Shown piece after piece: positions 33,110 to 45,565 of a stretch of 64,000 nt of DNA; within the stretch, counting starts at the first letter, position 1; the number at the start of each line of letters is the position of its first letter. The stretch comes from Helianthus annuus. Taxonomy: Eukaryota > Streptophyta > Magnoliopsida > Asterales > Asteraceae. The position numbers and the translations under genes were made by a program. The notes beneath the pieces were generated by a model. It was not told where the DNA came from. It made no database searches and was given only the letters and a program-made list of their open reading frames with translations. The stretch spans positions 123,478,295-123,542,294 of the forward strand of contig NC_035443.2 in the NCBI RefSeq assembly GCF_002127325.2. The letters are read 5' to 3'.

Positions 33110-34600
33110 TTTTGTGTTAGATCGCGTTTATTAGTGTGAACCATACGTTTTTTGTAAACGTTAAATTCTCTAACATATGTGTTAGACTAGAATTATTGGT
33201 GTAAACCATACATTTTTTGTAAACGTTAAACTTTCTTAAGTAGAGTTTTTTATGTCTTTAAATAAGAGTTTTATATTACTTGATTAGAGTTTTATGTCTC
33301 TAATTAAGTCTTTATTTAAAGTAGACTTTTCATCCACCCATGGATTGATATGAACAAATAAGTCTTATAATGATTTTCGTAATCATTTGTCTTCTAACAT
33401 GTGTGTTAGAAACGTTCATGAAAAGAGTTAGTTTGGAAGCATTTTTTTAATTGTTTAGTTTCTAACGTGTGTATTAGAAATGACTTATTTATTTGAACCA
33501 TATATGTGCTTTTAGCAAGTCGAATTAACATTTTGTGAAAATGTTAATATTTATGACGTGCGCGTTAGAATTTCTTTCATTTTAACATGATTGTTAAACA
33601 TGGTTAAAATACAAATGCTTTGAAATGTTTCATGTAAACATTTTATATAAGTAACTTGTTGTAGCATTGATTTTAATGCTTTGTATGATTTAGAAATAAA
33701 AGGTCATACATTGAAGTTGATGTTTGATTGGCTTCAAGAATTAAATCACCAAAAAGTGATGGTGTAATTGTGTGGGATTTATCACCAACTTTAATTTGTG
33801 ATTTCTAAATCCATTTGAGTGAAATTTTATGTGGTGAAACTCTTGAGTAGAGTTTTAATGATAACATTTGATGAGTTTTATTAGAGTTTAAGTCTATAAT
33901 TATTGACACTCTTAGGGTGGGCGGGGTACCCACCGAAACCCACGCGGGGACCCCTTTTGCCGAGCGGGACAAGCACCGCCAACATAGCGGTGAGGTAGAG
34001 AGAGGGAGTGAAACCGGTGAGGCTTCACCGAAGAGAGGGGGAGGAGAGAGGGAGGAGAGAGGATGAGTGGACCAATCAAAACTTTTCTTTTTTTTTTTTT
34101 TTAATAAAAACCAAGTCACCTAAGAGGGGAGTGCCGCCATCAATTTAGGGTGTTAGGGGAGTTTAAGAGGGGAGTTGACGTGGCACACGAGGATTGGTTG
34201 GGCGTAAGAGAGGGGACTCACCTCTTAGGTGAGCACCCCTTACACCCTTAACTCTTCATATGGTGAAACTCTTGAGTAAAGTTTTAATGATGACATTTGA
34301 TGAGTTTTATTGATGACATTAATGCTTTAATTTGGTCATGTTTTGTATATATAAAATGACTTAAATTTTCTAACACGTGTGTTAGAAAATGTGTATCACG
34401 AATACGAGGTTAGAGATTGTTCATAATGAACAGAAATGTTTTATGTAAACATTTAATTGCCTCTGTGTGCATTAAAAATGATGAGAAATGGTTTATTTTA
34501 TAAACTATATCTTTGGAAAACGTTTTATGTAAACGTTTGATTCTATAATGTGCTTGTTATAACATTTTTTTTTCTAACATGCGTGTTAGAAAATGTTTAG
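33110..34600. repeat. Interspersed TCTAAC(N)nGTTAGA palindromes
   Basis: A motif close to TCTAACACGTGTGTTAGA recurs near 33114, 33172, 33397, 33463, 33556, 34371 and 34580, each time in slightly different form. The element body around them is AT-rich and otherwise unstructured ('gtaaacgtt' and 'tttatgtaaac' recur nearby). Confidence 0.65.
33895..34255. mobile_element. Possible small DNA element inside the degenerate copia
   Basis: A GC-richer 360-bp block with inverted-looking termini (CTCTTAGGGTG on the left, CACCCTTAACTCTT on the right) and internal 'aagaggggag' repeats. It differs in base composition from its surroundings. The TSD is unclear. Confidence 0.35.
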
Positions 34601-35842
34601 TACATGTGTAGTAAGACTAAACAATATAAAACCATTTGGTATTTTGGGTTTGATCTATGTTTTCATAACCCTAATTGATATTAATATTGTATATTGCAAA
34701 ACTAAGAAACTGTTTTGAATTATTTTTAAAACAAAGTTTTGCATGACATTGATAATTCAAATGGTTCGCTGCTCTTGCTAGAAGTAGCATATGGTGAACA
34801 AAGTAACAGTCTGGTGGATGTTATTTGGTGAAAAACAACTTGGTGTTGTTGTGAACAAATTTAATTGTTCAAGTTTACTACTTAAATATAGTATTTGTAA
34901 CAACTTGGTGTTGTTTTGAGCATAATTGTTCAAGTTTAAAGTTTCAAGATGAAATGATAAACATGTACTTACAAGTGCATGGAATCTTATTGAGGGAGTA
35001 CCTCAAGACATGCCATGGGACAATATTGTTGAGAAGATTTCGGTCAGATTATAAAGTGTTGAAGATAAAAGCACTTTGCTATTTGATGTCTACATATTGT
35101 CTATGCTTCCGTTTAAATTTCAAAAGTGATTGGCACTTATGATTTAGTTTCTAGTGTATTTTATTGTTTTGTGTTCAATATCTTCGGATAACACATTCAA
35201 TTTTTTACTAAGAAATAAATCACTAATGGCTGTGACCTATAAATTATTTTTGTGGAAAAAAATTATAACGTCGGTTATACATTGTTTAAAAGAATATGGT
35301 TTTAAACGGATAGTACATGAAAATACTTGGACATAAACAACTTGAGAGTTGTTACATTGACTAAAAGTTAAAGACGAAACATCAAATGTATAACCAAATC
35401 ATGAGTGAGTAAGGAAAGAACGTAGTGAGTGTATTGAGATGAAATACACTAACGATATTCATGTTGACATACTTCATTAGAAGTCATTGGAAAATTCACA
35501 AGTGTGATTTCTAACATATGAAAGTAAAAGTACTATATGTTATTGTATACCTTTAATAAATCTTGCGAGATTTATAAGTAGATGCATCTACCACTTGATT
35601 ATTGTTGGATCTATATGGAGATTTTACCTTCATTTGGGAGAGCATCCTGAATATACATATCTCCGAATGAATAACAATAGATGTGTGCAAATCACTTATG
35701 GCAACATTATGAATGCCATGTTGTTGAGTGTCGATCTAGTTGACTCTATCTCACACATAATAGTGATTGTAGATGAGAAACATTCATCTTGTTGGTGATA
35801 AATGTGTTCACCAAGTGACTTGGATTAAGACTTATGTTTAAG

Positions 35843-36586
35843 CTTGGTTTTAAAAAGCGGAAAGCGCACTAAAGCGACAAGGTCTAAAACCGAAGCGCAA
35901 AAGCGCAGGGCTTTTCGTACGTAAAGCGCAAAGTATTAATATAATATTTTTTTATAAATTACATATAATATTAGCTATAATGTTAGGTTTTTTACCCCTA
36001 AAATTTAGATAAATAAAAGATATATATAGTTTAAATTTATTTATGACTTTTTTATACAACATAAAAAGCTAAATGTCAACTATTATGATACACTTAGAAA
36101 ACAAATAAACATATTAGGAGAAGTTTTAAGATTAAATCTGATAAAGACTTAAACATTAAGGGTGAAAAGTGTAACTTAGTAAAAAGAAAAAGATACAAAT
36201 ACGTATGTTGTAAGTTTGTAACCCTACTTCTATCTCCATCACATTCTTTCTTTCTACCCTAAAACCCTGCCGCCATCCAAAATTATTTCCATCTGCTCAT
36301 CTTTTATCTATCGCCACTATCTGCTCATCTATATGGCACATCTTCATCACAGGTAAGTTTATTTTATTCTATTCCAACATATATGAGCAGATTCTTAAGC
36401 AAAAAGACTCGATTTCATCTCCCTGTACATAAAGCGCTCGCTTCTCGCTTCAACATCTTACCAGAAAAGCGCCATAGGCGCTCGCTTTATGTACAACCCT
36501 CGCCTTGTGTATCACAAGGCGCAGCAGCTTGCGCCTAGGGTCGCTTTGCGCCTAGGCACGCCTAAGGCACGCTTTTTAAAACCAAG
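35843..36586. mobile_element. hAT-like non-autonomous element (744 bp)
   Basis: Terminal inverted repeats CTTGGTTTTAAAAAGCG and its inverse, flanked by an exact 8-bp TSD TGTTTAAG (35835-35842 and 36587-36594). The interior is rich in 'aaagcgc' and 'gcgcttt' motifs. No transposase is present. It is nested in the degenerate copia element. Confidence 0.85.
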
Positions 36587-38318
36587 TGTTTAAGTACTTA
36601 TGAGTCAATGGTAGATTGTTGGAGATCAAAGGTAAATAAGTTATGTTCCTTAAATGAATGATGAAATTTAGCTATGTTCTATATACAATAATTTGTGAGA
36701 CCTTCCTAAATATTGATGTTTTAGGATTATGAATAAGTCTCATTATTTTGTCTTAACAAGGGATGAATGTTGCAAATTGATATTATGATATCCTTAGGGC
36801 TATGAAGAATCAGAATGATGCATCTTCTGTTCACATGCTAAAGTATTGTAGTCTAAAGCATGCTAGACTAGTACTTGGTTAATTATGGGTCTTGACGGAG
36901 ACTAATTAACTCTAAACATTCAAATGTGTATGAACACAAAAAGAATTTGTGTATGGACAAAGTTGAGGTTGGATTTTCATTCATTATAAGGAAAAGACAT
37001 GTAACTTTTGAAGAGTTTGTTCGAAAAGCTAATGAGGAGAACTCATTGTCTAGGCTTATTCTAGGTGTTAAATTAGAATTATTCTAAGTTGGTGACAAAC
37101 TTATGACAATGGCATGTGTTGCTTTGGTTAGTTCGGAAACTTATGTAAGCTAATGCAATATGAGTTGAATTCACTGATACAATGAGGTTGATCTTGTTCA
37201 ATCATATGTGTATAAATGTCGTCATAAGTGAAGTTACAGAAATGTTGATCAAATGGCAAGAAATGTGGGGGGGATCCATTTAGAAACGACCCTATAAGGG
37301 TATGTAGAAATGGTTTTCATTACCCCATCTGGATGATATCCTATAACACTTAAATGTAGGGGTGTCTTGCATTTGTATCATCAAAGTTTGGCAATAAAGA
37401 TTTTGTAATCAAATCTAACATTGCAAACAGACGACTATGTGGAGGACACAAAGGTCGTAGTGCATAATGGAGATGTGTCTGCCTTAAATGATAAGCGTAT
37501 CTTACAAAGACATATATTATAACCAGATTCAGATGACCACTGAGGTTATAGTCTTAGAAGTTGACAATAGGCAAAATTAACTTACGAGTTAAGAACACAT
37601 CATGACAACTGATCTCAAATACGCAAGTTATTAGTTAATGCTATGGATCCAACAACCTGAGGGTTTATTAGAGATCAAGCTGTGGAATGAGACTGAAGCC
37701 CATGGAAAAGGGTATGTGAAGGACACCTAACTTAGTTGACTGGAGATCTCAAGATCTAAGTTTAATAGGACAACTAACTCATATGCCTAAAGGTGGTCAC
37801 TGTGGGGGCAAAAATGATATGTATATATGGTTATATATACCCCCAAAGTATAAAAGGGTGTTTAAATACATCCTAGTCTATTCCTATGATATTCAGTGAC
37901 AGAGTGAGGTTAAGCATAATATGTGGTAAATGATTAGGATAAATCATGATAACCACAATGCTTTTAATGATCTAAGGAGAATCACCTACGTTAGAGAGAA
38001 GTGGGGTCGCTTCGAATGGAATTGGGGGCACAATTCCTAGAGCTCTCGCAGAACCAGGAAAGTGTTCCACGACCATTATTGGACACAACTATGAGGAGAT
38101 GACCCAGCTAAGGAGAGTCTTGTGTGAAGTGTATTGTCGTCTACACAAACGGCAGACGAGTTCAAAGACATCGAGATCTACTCAGAGCTAGTGGGCTAAG
38201 TGCATTTCATAAGCGAAGGTTCAAAGGGTAACACCTATCTATCGTATGCAAAATTCAACTCTCGAGGTTCCATTGGAAGATTTATGTGTTTAGAACGATC
38301 TCCATTCATGTGGGGGAT

Positions 38319-39289
38319 TGTTGGAAATTTAGATGGTGTGAATGGATATTAATTTAGTAAAATTATAATTTAGTAAAATTATAATTATTTACTAGACTCT
38401 TCATATGGGTGATAAACTCTTAAGTGGAGTTTTTATGTCAATTTATTAGTTTTTATTAGAGTTTATGTCTCTAATAAAATCTCTAATAAAGTGAGACTTT
38501 TAGTAGAGTTTTTATGTCAATTTATTAGTTTTTATTAGAGTTTATTTCTCTAATAAAATCTCTAATAAAGTGAGACTTTTAGTAGAGTTTTTATGTCAAT
38601 TTATTAGTTTTTATTAGAGTTTATTTCTCTAATAAAGTGAGACTTTTCTCTACCCCATATCTCTTGTATGTAAAGTAGGTTATGTACCTAACTTGATGAA
38701 GCTAATTACAAGTAGAGATTTGAAAGTGGAATTTTAGAAGAAAAAATTAGAAGAGTTTTTGGGGATACTTGAAGACCCATGTGTTGGGTACTTAGAGAGA
38801 TATGTTGTCTCTATTCGATTTCATCATCTTCATATCATTATTTTCCACAAGTTCTAACACTATAATTTTATCCGGTGTAACCTCGGGCGCGTGGCCATCT
38901 CCGGCAGTACATACTGCTTCGGTTGTTGTACCCTGGGAGACAGACGCGTCGTCTTTAGTAGAGGCGTGAAATTTGTTTTAAGGGAAGCGTGTTGAACACG
39001 TGCCTCAACCAAAATCGTCAACGTTTCAGTGTGCTCTTTATTGCAGTCAAGGAGTATTTTTCAAGACTCAAAATGATGAATACTAGAGTCTAGGATGCTA
39101 TCAAATGCGCTTGAAGGACCCACCAGAGATGCGGCTTGAATCAAGATTGGTATATAAAATTATATTTATATTCTTTTTATTTAGTTATTGCAACTGGTAT
39201 TGTACTATGATATTTCCTACGAAGAACTAGAGTCTCGTTATTATATATTTTGTAATTATATTTTATAAAAAGTGAACCTAGTTCCTACA
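38319..39289 (+). repeat. 3' LTR of the degenerate retroelement
   Basis: TGTTGGAAAT to CCTACA. It contains three tandem copies of a roughly 80-bp unit (38409-38646) built on 'tagagtttttatgtcaattt'. Confidence 0.7.
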
Positions 39290-40001
39290 GGTTGCGTGTT
39301 GTAACCATCAAAAGTAGCCCTCATACGCACGGCGTACGTGGAGCTTTTCCTTCTAAAGGCGGTTGTCCTTCTGATCTATTTTATCTATGGTGGTGGGTTT
39401 TGGTTTGTTTCGGTTGTAGGGTAGGTAAGTGATTTAGTTTTGTGGTTTTTATGTATATACGTGTGTGCGAAATTGGTGTTTTTGGAAGTAAGTGGTAGAA
39501 GATGATGTTGAGGATCAAAAGGGTTCCTACTGTTGTGTCTAATTACTAAAAGGATGAGGTTGAGGAAGCTGGTGCTGGTGTTGCTGGGTATGGGCGTAAT
39601 TGCATGAGAGATTGTTGTCTACTAGGTGTTTGTTAAAATGCTTTATCTTACAAGTTGTGGAGGCGGTGGTAGGATGGTTGTTTTGTTGTATCGGCGTATC
39701 GCAGACGATGGAGTTGCAGGTGGAATGAGAAGATAGAGAGAGGAAGGTAGGGGTGGGGTTGTTAGACTGTGGGGGGGGAGGGGAGTGGGGCGTTTTATGG
39801 GTCCGGGATGCCAGGCAACGCTAGCTAACCAACACCATGCCAGCGTTAGCCATGACGTTGCCCCGCTAGCGCAGCTTTGAAGCCCGGCGTTGGGCGGGGA
39901 GGTGGTGTGAGCTGGCTACCTTGGATTGGTTGTTGAAAATGGACCGTTTGGAGTGTCAATGTAAAAAATCAAATTTTTAAAAAGACATACAAATTTTTAC
40001 C

Positions 40002-40009
40002 TATAAATA
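40002..40009 (+). promoter_or_regulatory. TATA box upstream of Myb/SANT-like fragment, unit A
   Basis: TATAAATA about 65 bp upstream of the coding-like segment. The same box is kept in unit B at 53136-53143. Confidence 0.5.
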
Positions 40010-40070
40010 CCGATCTCAAACTTTATTTTTTTTCCACAATTATTTACAAATCTTCTTCAACCAATCGCAT

Positions 40071-40614
40071 TAGACGGAGGAGGAGATCACACTTGTCACA
40101 TCGATCGTCGATGCACAACGTACGTTACAACTATGCAGTTATAGCGGTCCAAAATCGAATAGCACCACTATAGTACCGCTATAGCACCGCTATAGCGGTA
40201 TTTAGCGCCGCTAATAGCGGAACCACTATAGGCCACCGCTATTTGGACCGCTACACATCCTGAGGTCCGCTAACCGCTATAGCACAGTTATAGCACCGAT
40301 ATAGCACCGCTATTGACTGCTTAGCGTTACAACGCGGTCAAACCGCGTATTGGGGACAAGCATCCCAGCAATACCAACAACACGTTGAAAACACTCGTCA
40401 CAATTTAAATGCCTGCCAACACAAGTGGCGTGAACTAAAACCGAAGCTGGAATGGTTTAAAGTTTGTTTTGACCGAGTCTCTGTGGGAGACCTGAGCCAC
40501 GACGAACGAATGGAGATCGCGAAGATCGAGTGGAGGCACGACGGAAATCCGGAATTTAAGTGGGTTCCCCACTTTAATATTTATCGGAGTCTGTATTTTT
40601 TTAGGAATTATTAA
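40071..40614 (+). pseudogene. Myb/SANT-like DNA-binding protein fragment carried by the MULE, unit A
   Basis: Reading through the inserted MITE, the frame gives TEEEIALVTSIVDAQ (Myb/SANT-like start; its W codon is TAG here and TGG in unit B), QTAYWGQASQQYQQHV, CQHKWRELKPKLEWFKVCFD and IEWRHDGNPEFKWVPHFN, ending TAA at 40612. The W...W spacing and the 'HKWRELKPKL' helix resemble the Myb/SANT-like proteins often linked to PIF/Harbinger transposons or NAM-like TE genes. The copy is dead because of the stop and a 184-bp MITE insertion. Confidence 0.6.
40141..40324. mobile_element. hAT-like MITE, TAGCGGT family (184 bp)
   Basis: Inverted ends CTATGCAGT and ACTGCTTAG, an exact 8-bp TSD CGTTACAA (40133-40140, 40325-40332), and an empty site in unit B at about 53250. 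The interior is a dense set of 'tagcggt' and 'accgcta' motifs able to pair with each other. Confidence 0.85.
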
Positions 40615-41024
40615 CTACTTTTTTCTAATCTTTTAGGGTTTAATAAGTAGTTTTTTTTTTAATTTTTAGGATGTTATGTAACTTTTTTTCAATTAATATA
40701 AATGTGTTTTATTTTATAAATCTCAAGTATATAAAAAAAATATAAAAAACCAACATGGAACACCAACGTCGCTAACTCACGCCGCTTCCACACTCCACTT
40801 TTTTGGGGTGGTCTGGTGGAGCCCACAATCGCTACGTGTCGAGCAATGCTCCCAACCCAAGCCCCCACACCCCATAGTCTAATCTTGTTTTTTTTAGGAA
40901 GTGGGCCCCACAAATAAATATAGATAGAGTAAATTACGATTTTGGCCCCTTTGATTATATCACTTTTAACCTTTAAGCTCAAAAAATATTTTTTTAACAT
41001 CATCTCTTTTTGTAACCCTTTTAA

Positions 41025-42314
41025 CCCTTAATAAAGATATAAAATAACATTTCATTCATACCAAAAATTAAAACAAAAACCGTTTCTTTTAAAACAACAA
41101 ATTTTGAGTATATTATTCAACTAAATAAAAAGTACTAACTTTGTTTATAGGTGTTTTTAGGGGTGTGCACGGTTTTGTTTGATTCGGTTTTTGGGCAAAA
41201 TCAAAACCGATATCGAAATGTCGGTTTCGGTTTTTAAAAACTGTTTGGTTTCGATTTTTTCAGTTTTTACACTAGTTAGGTTTTCGGTTTTTGAAACAAA
41301 ATTATGTAACGTTAAAAGAATATAAAGTATAATCTAAAATTTAAGATTTTTTCTTGTAAGTTTACATTTAAGTTATTATATTTAACATTTTTAATTAAAT
41401 TTGTTCACATAAACCGAACTTTCTAATCTATTTTTATATTTCTTCAAAGTTTTTATTAAGACAATTTGTTTTATAATACTTTGAACATTATTTAATTTTT
41501 ATATTAAGTTTTTTTATTTCTTGTAGGCAATAAATCATTTCAATTACAAATAAACATGTTAATGTTTTTATTATAAATACTTAACATTCAAGAATTGAAT
41601 TAATAATTTCTACTAACATGGATTGAACACTTATAAACAACTTAAACTTAAACGTAAAAATATATGGACTAGGCCTACTATTGTAACTTATTGGTTCAGT
41701 TCGGTTTTTTAGGGTGATTTTGTTGTTTTAGTAATAGTTTTGTTTGTTTAAATGTTTAGTTACAAGTAATCAACAATTAAAATATAGCTTGAAAATTATG
41801 AAGCATGGTTGATGATTGTTTAAGACTTTAAGTGTTTAGTGTTGTTTTAAATAGTTTTGTTGTTTTATATCTGATAGGAAGTTAAGAACCATGAGTAGGG
41901 AAGCTATGGCGCGATCTCTATATGATTTTTTGGATAAATTTCAAAAAATGAAAACTTGTATGGCACAATTTTAATTATATTTGTAATGACGTTTGACATG
42001 TTTTTTATGATTATATAAACTTTAGTTTGATGTTCTTTTGTTTTATATGACCTGAGCCAATCCAACCTGCTATGAATTGGATTTTTTTATATAGCTAAGG
42101 ACGATTAAATAAAATCTATAAAAATATTCCACACCCACATAAAAAAAATTTAGATTCGCCACTAACTACACGTCCGGTGTAGATCTCCATTCTGTGCACC
42201 CTAAAGCACTAAGCTCACTAGGGACTTGCATTTAAAAGACAATGAGCTAGTGCACCCTAAGCACCAAGCTCACTAGGGACACAAATTAAAAAGACAATAA
42301 GCTAGGAAACTTGC
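41025..42314. other. Intron 2 sequence shared with unit B, AT-rich
   Basis: Matches 57706-60104 minus the B-only MULE. Near 41157 it contains 'ggggtgtgcacggttttgtt' and a run of 'tcggttt' motifs, recalling a hAT MITE, but no TSD could be read. No gene. Confidence 0.5.
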
Positions 42315-42459
42315 CATGAAGAATATCCTGAAGAGATCCTTTTGGAGCGTATTCGTAAGCAAGTATTCTCAGATCATCAAATCCTAGCATTTGAATCACA
42401 TTATCATGTTTAAGCCTCGATACCTTAGAAACCTGCAATGATACACCAGATATTATATA

Positions 42460-43835
42460 GAGTAAATTACGTTTTTGGCCCCTGTGCTTATATCACTTTT
42501 ACTATATTAGCCCAAAATAATAATTTTTAACATATCTGCCCCCATGGTCCCTATAACTAACCATTTTGGCCCCTAAGTCTAACCAAACCCTAACTCTGGT
42601 TAATTAATTGGCACATGACTTGCACATGATGGGCATATTAGTAATTTCCCATCCCCCTTTACTTTTACTGACTTTATAAAAAATAAAACAATAATTAAAT
42701 CAACAGATCTTCAAAACACATCATCATGAACACTTCAAACCCAGCTCTTCAAAACACATCATCATCTTCAAGAACACTTCAAACCCAGATCTTTAAGTAT
42801 AGAATACTTCAAACCCAGATCTTCAAGTATATAAAAAATAAGATTTTTTAAAGATCCCTAACAAACTCACTCTCTGTTTTTGACCGATCAAATCCCCTAT
42901 TAAACATCCTAATAAAGTACCCACTCGAATTAAAAAAAAAAACAATTAGATTAACTTGGCAAAACAAACAAAACCCCCCATCAAATGTAAGGGCTGTTGA
43001 GTATTGGGGAGAAATCGGAGATCATGGGCTGCCCCAAACCCTCATTTCTCTATTTGAGCTCTGCTTGTGATCAAGACCCAAACCCTCCATCAACACCCAC
43101 CAACAGCAACGACCACTACCCAGTCGCCATCACCTCCGCCATCACTGCTACACCCACAACCTTCACAGTTCATAATAACCGTCACTAGATCTAGATCTCT
43201 GCCCAAATCTCCACCCAAACCTTGACATCACATCCCAAATATTTGATATAACACATTCAGATCTGCTACAATGGAGGGGGGATGACTAATCGAGTTCTGA
43301 CCGTCATTTCTTTACGGATCTACTGCAATGGAGGGGGATGAGTAGTGGTTCGAATTCCGGCCATAGCCATCACTACCCAGCCCTTAAACCACACCATCGC
43401 CACCGGTCTGAGTTCCGGTCGTCGGTTCTTCACCGACCACCACCTTCGTCGTGATCCTAGACCCTCAAATGCCACTCGTCTGCTACAATGGAGGGAGGAT
43501 GAGTGGTTGTGGTGATGGTGTTGTTCAAGAGAAGAAAGCGTAGTAGGAGAGAGAGCAGATATGAATTTGTGTTAAATTAGTTTATTTATTTAGAGTAAAT
43601 TACAATTTGGGTCCCTGTGGTTATATCAATTTTAAAGAGGGGAGGGGAAATTAATAATATGTCCATCATGTGCAAGTCATGTGCCAATTAATTAACCAGA
43701 GTTAGGGTTTGGTTAGACTTAGGGGCTAAAATGGTTAGTTATAAGGACCATAGGGGCAGATATGTTAAAAATTCTTATTTTGGACTAATATAGTAAAACT
43801 GATATAACCACAGGGGCCAAAAACGTAATTTACTC
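42460..43835. mobile_element. Mutator-like element with long TIRs, unit A only (1,376 bp)
   Basis: TIRs of about 190 bp start GAGTAAATTACGTTTTTGGC. An exact 9-bp TSD, TATTATATA, lies at 42451-42459 and 43836-43844. The empty site is seen in unit B at about 61690. The interior has a short ORF (42997-43188) with no recognisable domain, and GC-richer segments ('ccgccatcactgctacacc') that could be captured. The insertion is only about 26 bp upstream of the splice acceptor of kinase exon 2. Confidence 0.88.
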
Positions 43836-45101
43836 TATTATATATATCAATTATTTTACCTGGTCGACAAATATAGTAAACCTGTCAAATCAGTCAAAAG
43901 TGCCTTTTTTAGTTTGAGATTAATCAGGATGGTTGGCTTTTTTTTTAATATTTAATAAATCTTAAATATTTATAATGAATTTTTCATATACCTTACTTTT
44001 TTCTGATTATAACTTTAAAATTTTTTTTACAAGTATATTAATATACGTTGGGACATTTTTATTTTTATTTACGTGTTGATACAAAATTTCATTCAAAGCC
44101 AATTTTTTGTGATAATGTACAAGTTATCAAAACACGATTGTACAAGTCATCGAAGTTGCTTCCAGTTGCGGTACAATAGAGTTTTATTTTTTGTGAAAGA
44201 AACACAGGGGTTATTTGTATTCCTTGGAAGCCCCCGCCCACATCACAATTCAATATTTCTTGGCCCGCTTAGCCATGCTTCATAATTGAAAAATCGTGGA
44301 AATACATGGCACTCAGCCAAAGGAAAATGATGGAGAGTTGACCAAGTTTTTTTCCTCTTATAGTCTTTAAAATATAATGTTTTATAAAATTCGAGATTTT
44401 ATGTGTCAATGTGAATTTTTGTATCAACGTTCACCATGAGTTTTTCTTTTTTGTGTTGTCATTACTAGAGTACAGGTCATTGAAACCGAACCTTACACAT
44501 TTTAACACTACAGCCCCAACACGCGTGTTGAATAACATTCTCAACCGAGTCTCTATCTCCATCTTTTTAACATAACTAAAAAATAATGTTTTCTCTAAAT
44601 TTTGTTTATTTTTTAAAAGCACTCATACTAAACCCTCTGTAACCGCTTTCTCTATAAATATAGATTAAGAAAACAACTAAACCCCTCCATTGGAATCTAT
44701 GTGATATGGAAAAAAATTGATAGCAACAATAGTTACCCCTATATTTAGAGTGTGACAAACAATGAAAAAACAATAAGATAAGTGTTCGAGGGTAACATAG
44801 AGACAGAGATAGAGATGAAGAATTGGATGTGAGGATTTTTTTTTTTAAAATAAACAAAGTTTAGAGAAAAATATGTTTTTAATTTAATTATATAGATGGA
44901 GTTAAAGAACTCCGGTATAAATGTTCTTAACATCTCACTCACAAGCACTTATTTTTTTCTTAGTCATAATAATACATATATTAATGAATAGTAAACCTCT
45001 AAATATAGATGGTTACTTTAATTTTCTCTATTTTTCCTCTCTAAATATATAGAAAGTAGAATTTAGAGGCACGAGTGTAAGTGATTTAATACAACTAGTA
45101 A

Positions 45102-45565
45102 GAGCATTCACATTGTAAACTCCATCTCCATCTATATATTTAAATTAAAAAGTATATTTTTCTCTAAATTTTGTTAATTTCTAAAAACCTTCTCACATCC
45201 AACCTTCTATCTATACCGCTATCTTACTCACATTAACTTATTTTATTATTATTTTCTCTTTCCTACACACTCATAAAAAATATAGAGAGTTGAATGTAAC
45301 CCTTTAAGAGCTTTCACATTGGAGCCTCTATTCTATATAGCATAAAAAAATAGAGGAAACAACAAAAATACCACCACAATGGAATCTCTGTAATAGAGAA
45401 AAATATAAAGAAAGTAAAGTCTCTTAATATGGAGGTGTAGTTTAGTCTTTTAAAAATTTTCTCAACTACAGAGGTTCCAATGTAGTGGTTTTTTTGTTGT
45501 TTCTTCTATTTTTTCCTCTATATTACATAGGATGTCCACATATAAAGACTCAAATGTGAATGCTC
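45102..45565. mobile_element. Tourist-like MITE
   Basis: Inverted ends GAGCATTCACATTG and CAAATGTGAATGCTC with TAA on both sides (45099-45101, 45566-45568), the 3-bp target of PIF/Harbinger elements. The interior repeats 'cacattggagcctct'-type motifs. The left end of the unit B copy is visible from about 63860. Confidence 0.75.

Larger units (their letters stand above)
32771..39289 (+). mobile_element. Degenerate LTR retrotransposon (copia-like, SIRE-type ends) in unit A
   Basis: This 6.5-kb block is absent from unit B. Its right end is a 971-bp LTR (38319-39289) starting TGTTGGAAAT straight after ATGTGGGGGAT, a typical copia polypurine tract. The last 56 bp of that LTR recur at 32771-32826, so the left LTR is truncated to its tail. 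The interior has no long ORF; the short ORFs at 34954-35798 are unrecognisable. Insertion was accompanied by loss of about 50 bp that B retains. A hAT element sits inside at 35843-36586. Assignment to copia rests on the end structure only. Confidence 0.7.
32306..41024. mobile_element. Mutator-like element in kinase A intron 2, right end deleted, loaded with insertions
   Basis: Same element as 50862-55349 in unit B. The left terminus (GAAAAGTGC, then 'ccagatttcacctatagtcc') and about 460 bp of interior match B, then a copia insertion (32771-39289) intervenes. The match with B resumes at 39290 and runs to about 41024, where a deletion joins it to sequence equivalent to 57706 in B. The right terminus is therefore missing. 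Confidence 0.7.
23503..45100. repeat. Segmental duplication unit A
   Basis: Homology with unit B starts at 23503/49056 ('catctgttgatgcgacttct') and runs colinearly through kinase exons 6 to 2 and the introns (41025-45100 matches 57706-63890). The units differ mainly by insertions: A alone has the nested copia pair, the degenerate copia element and one MULE. B alone has several hATs and a different MULE. A lacks the equivalent of about 54950-57705. Confidence 0.88.

Noticed and set aside
34954..35798. Three short plus-strand ORFs in the degenerate copia element as gag remnants
   Set aside because: No Gag core or zinc knuckle could be recognised in any of them.
43000..43190. Proline/threonine-rich ORF inside the unit A MULE as a host gene
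   Set aside because: It is short, with no splice structure or recognisable domain. It may be captured sequence, but this cannot be supported.
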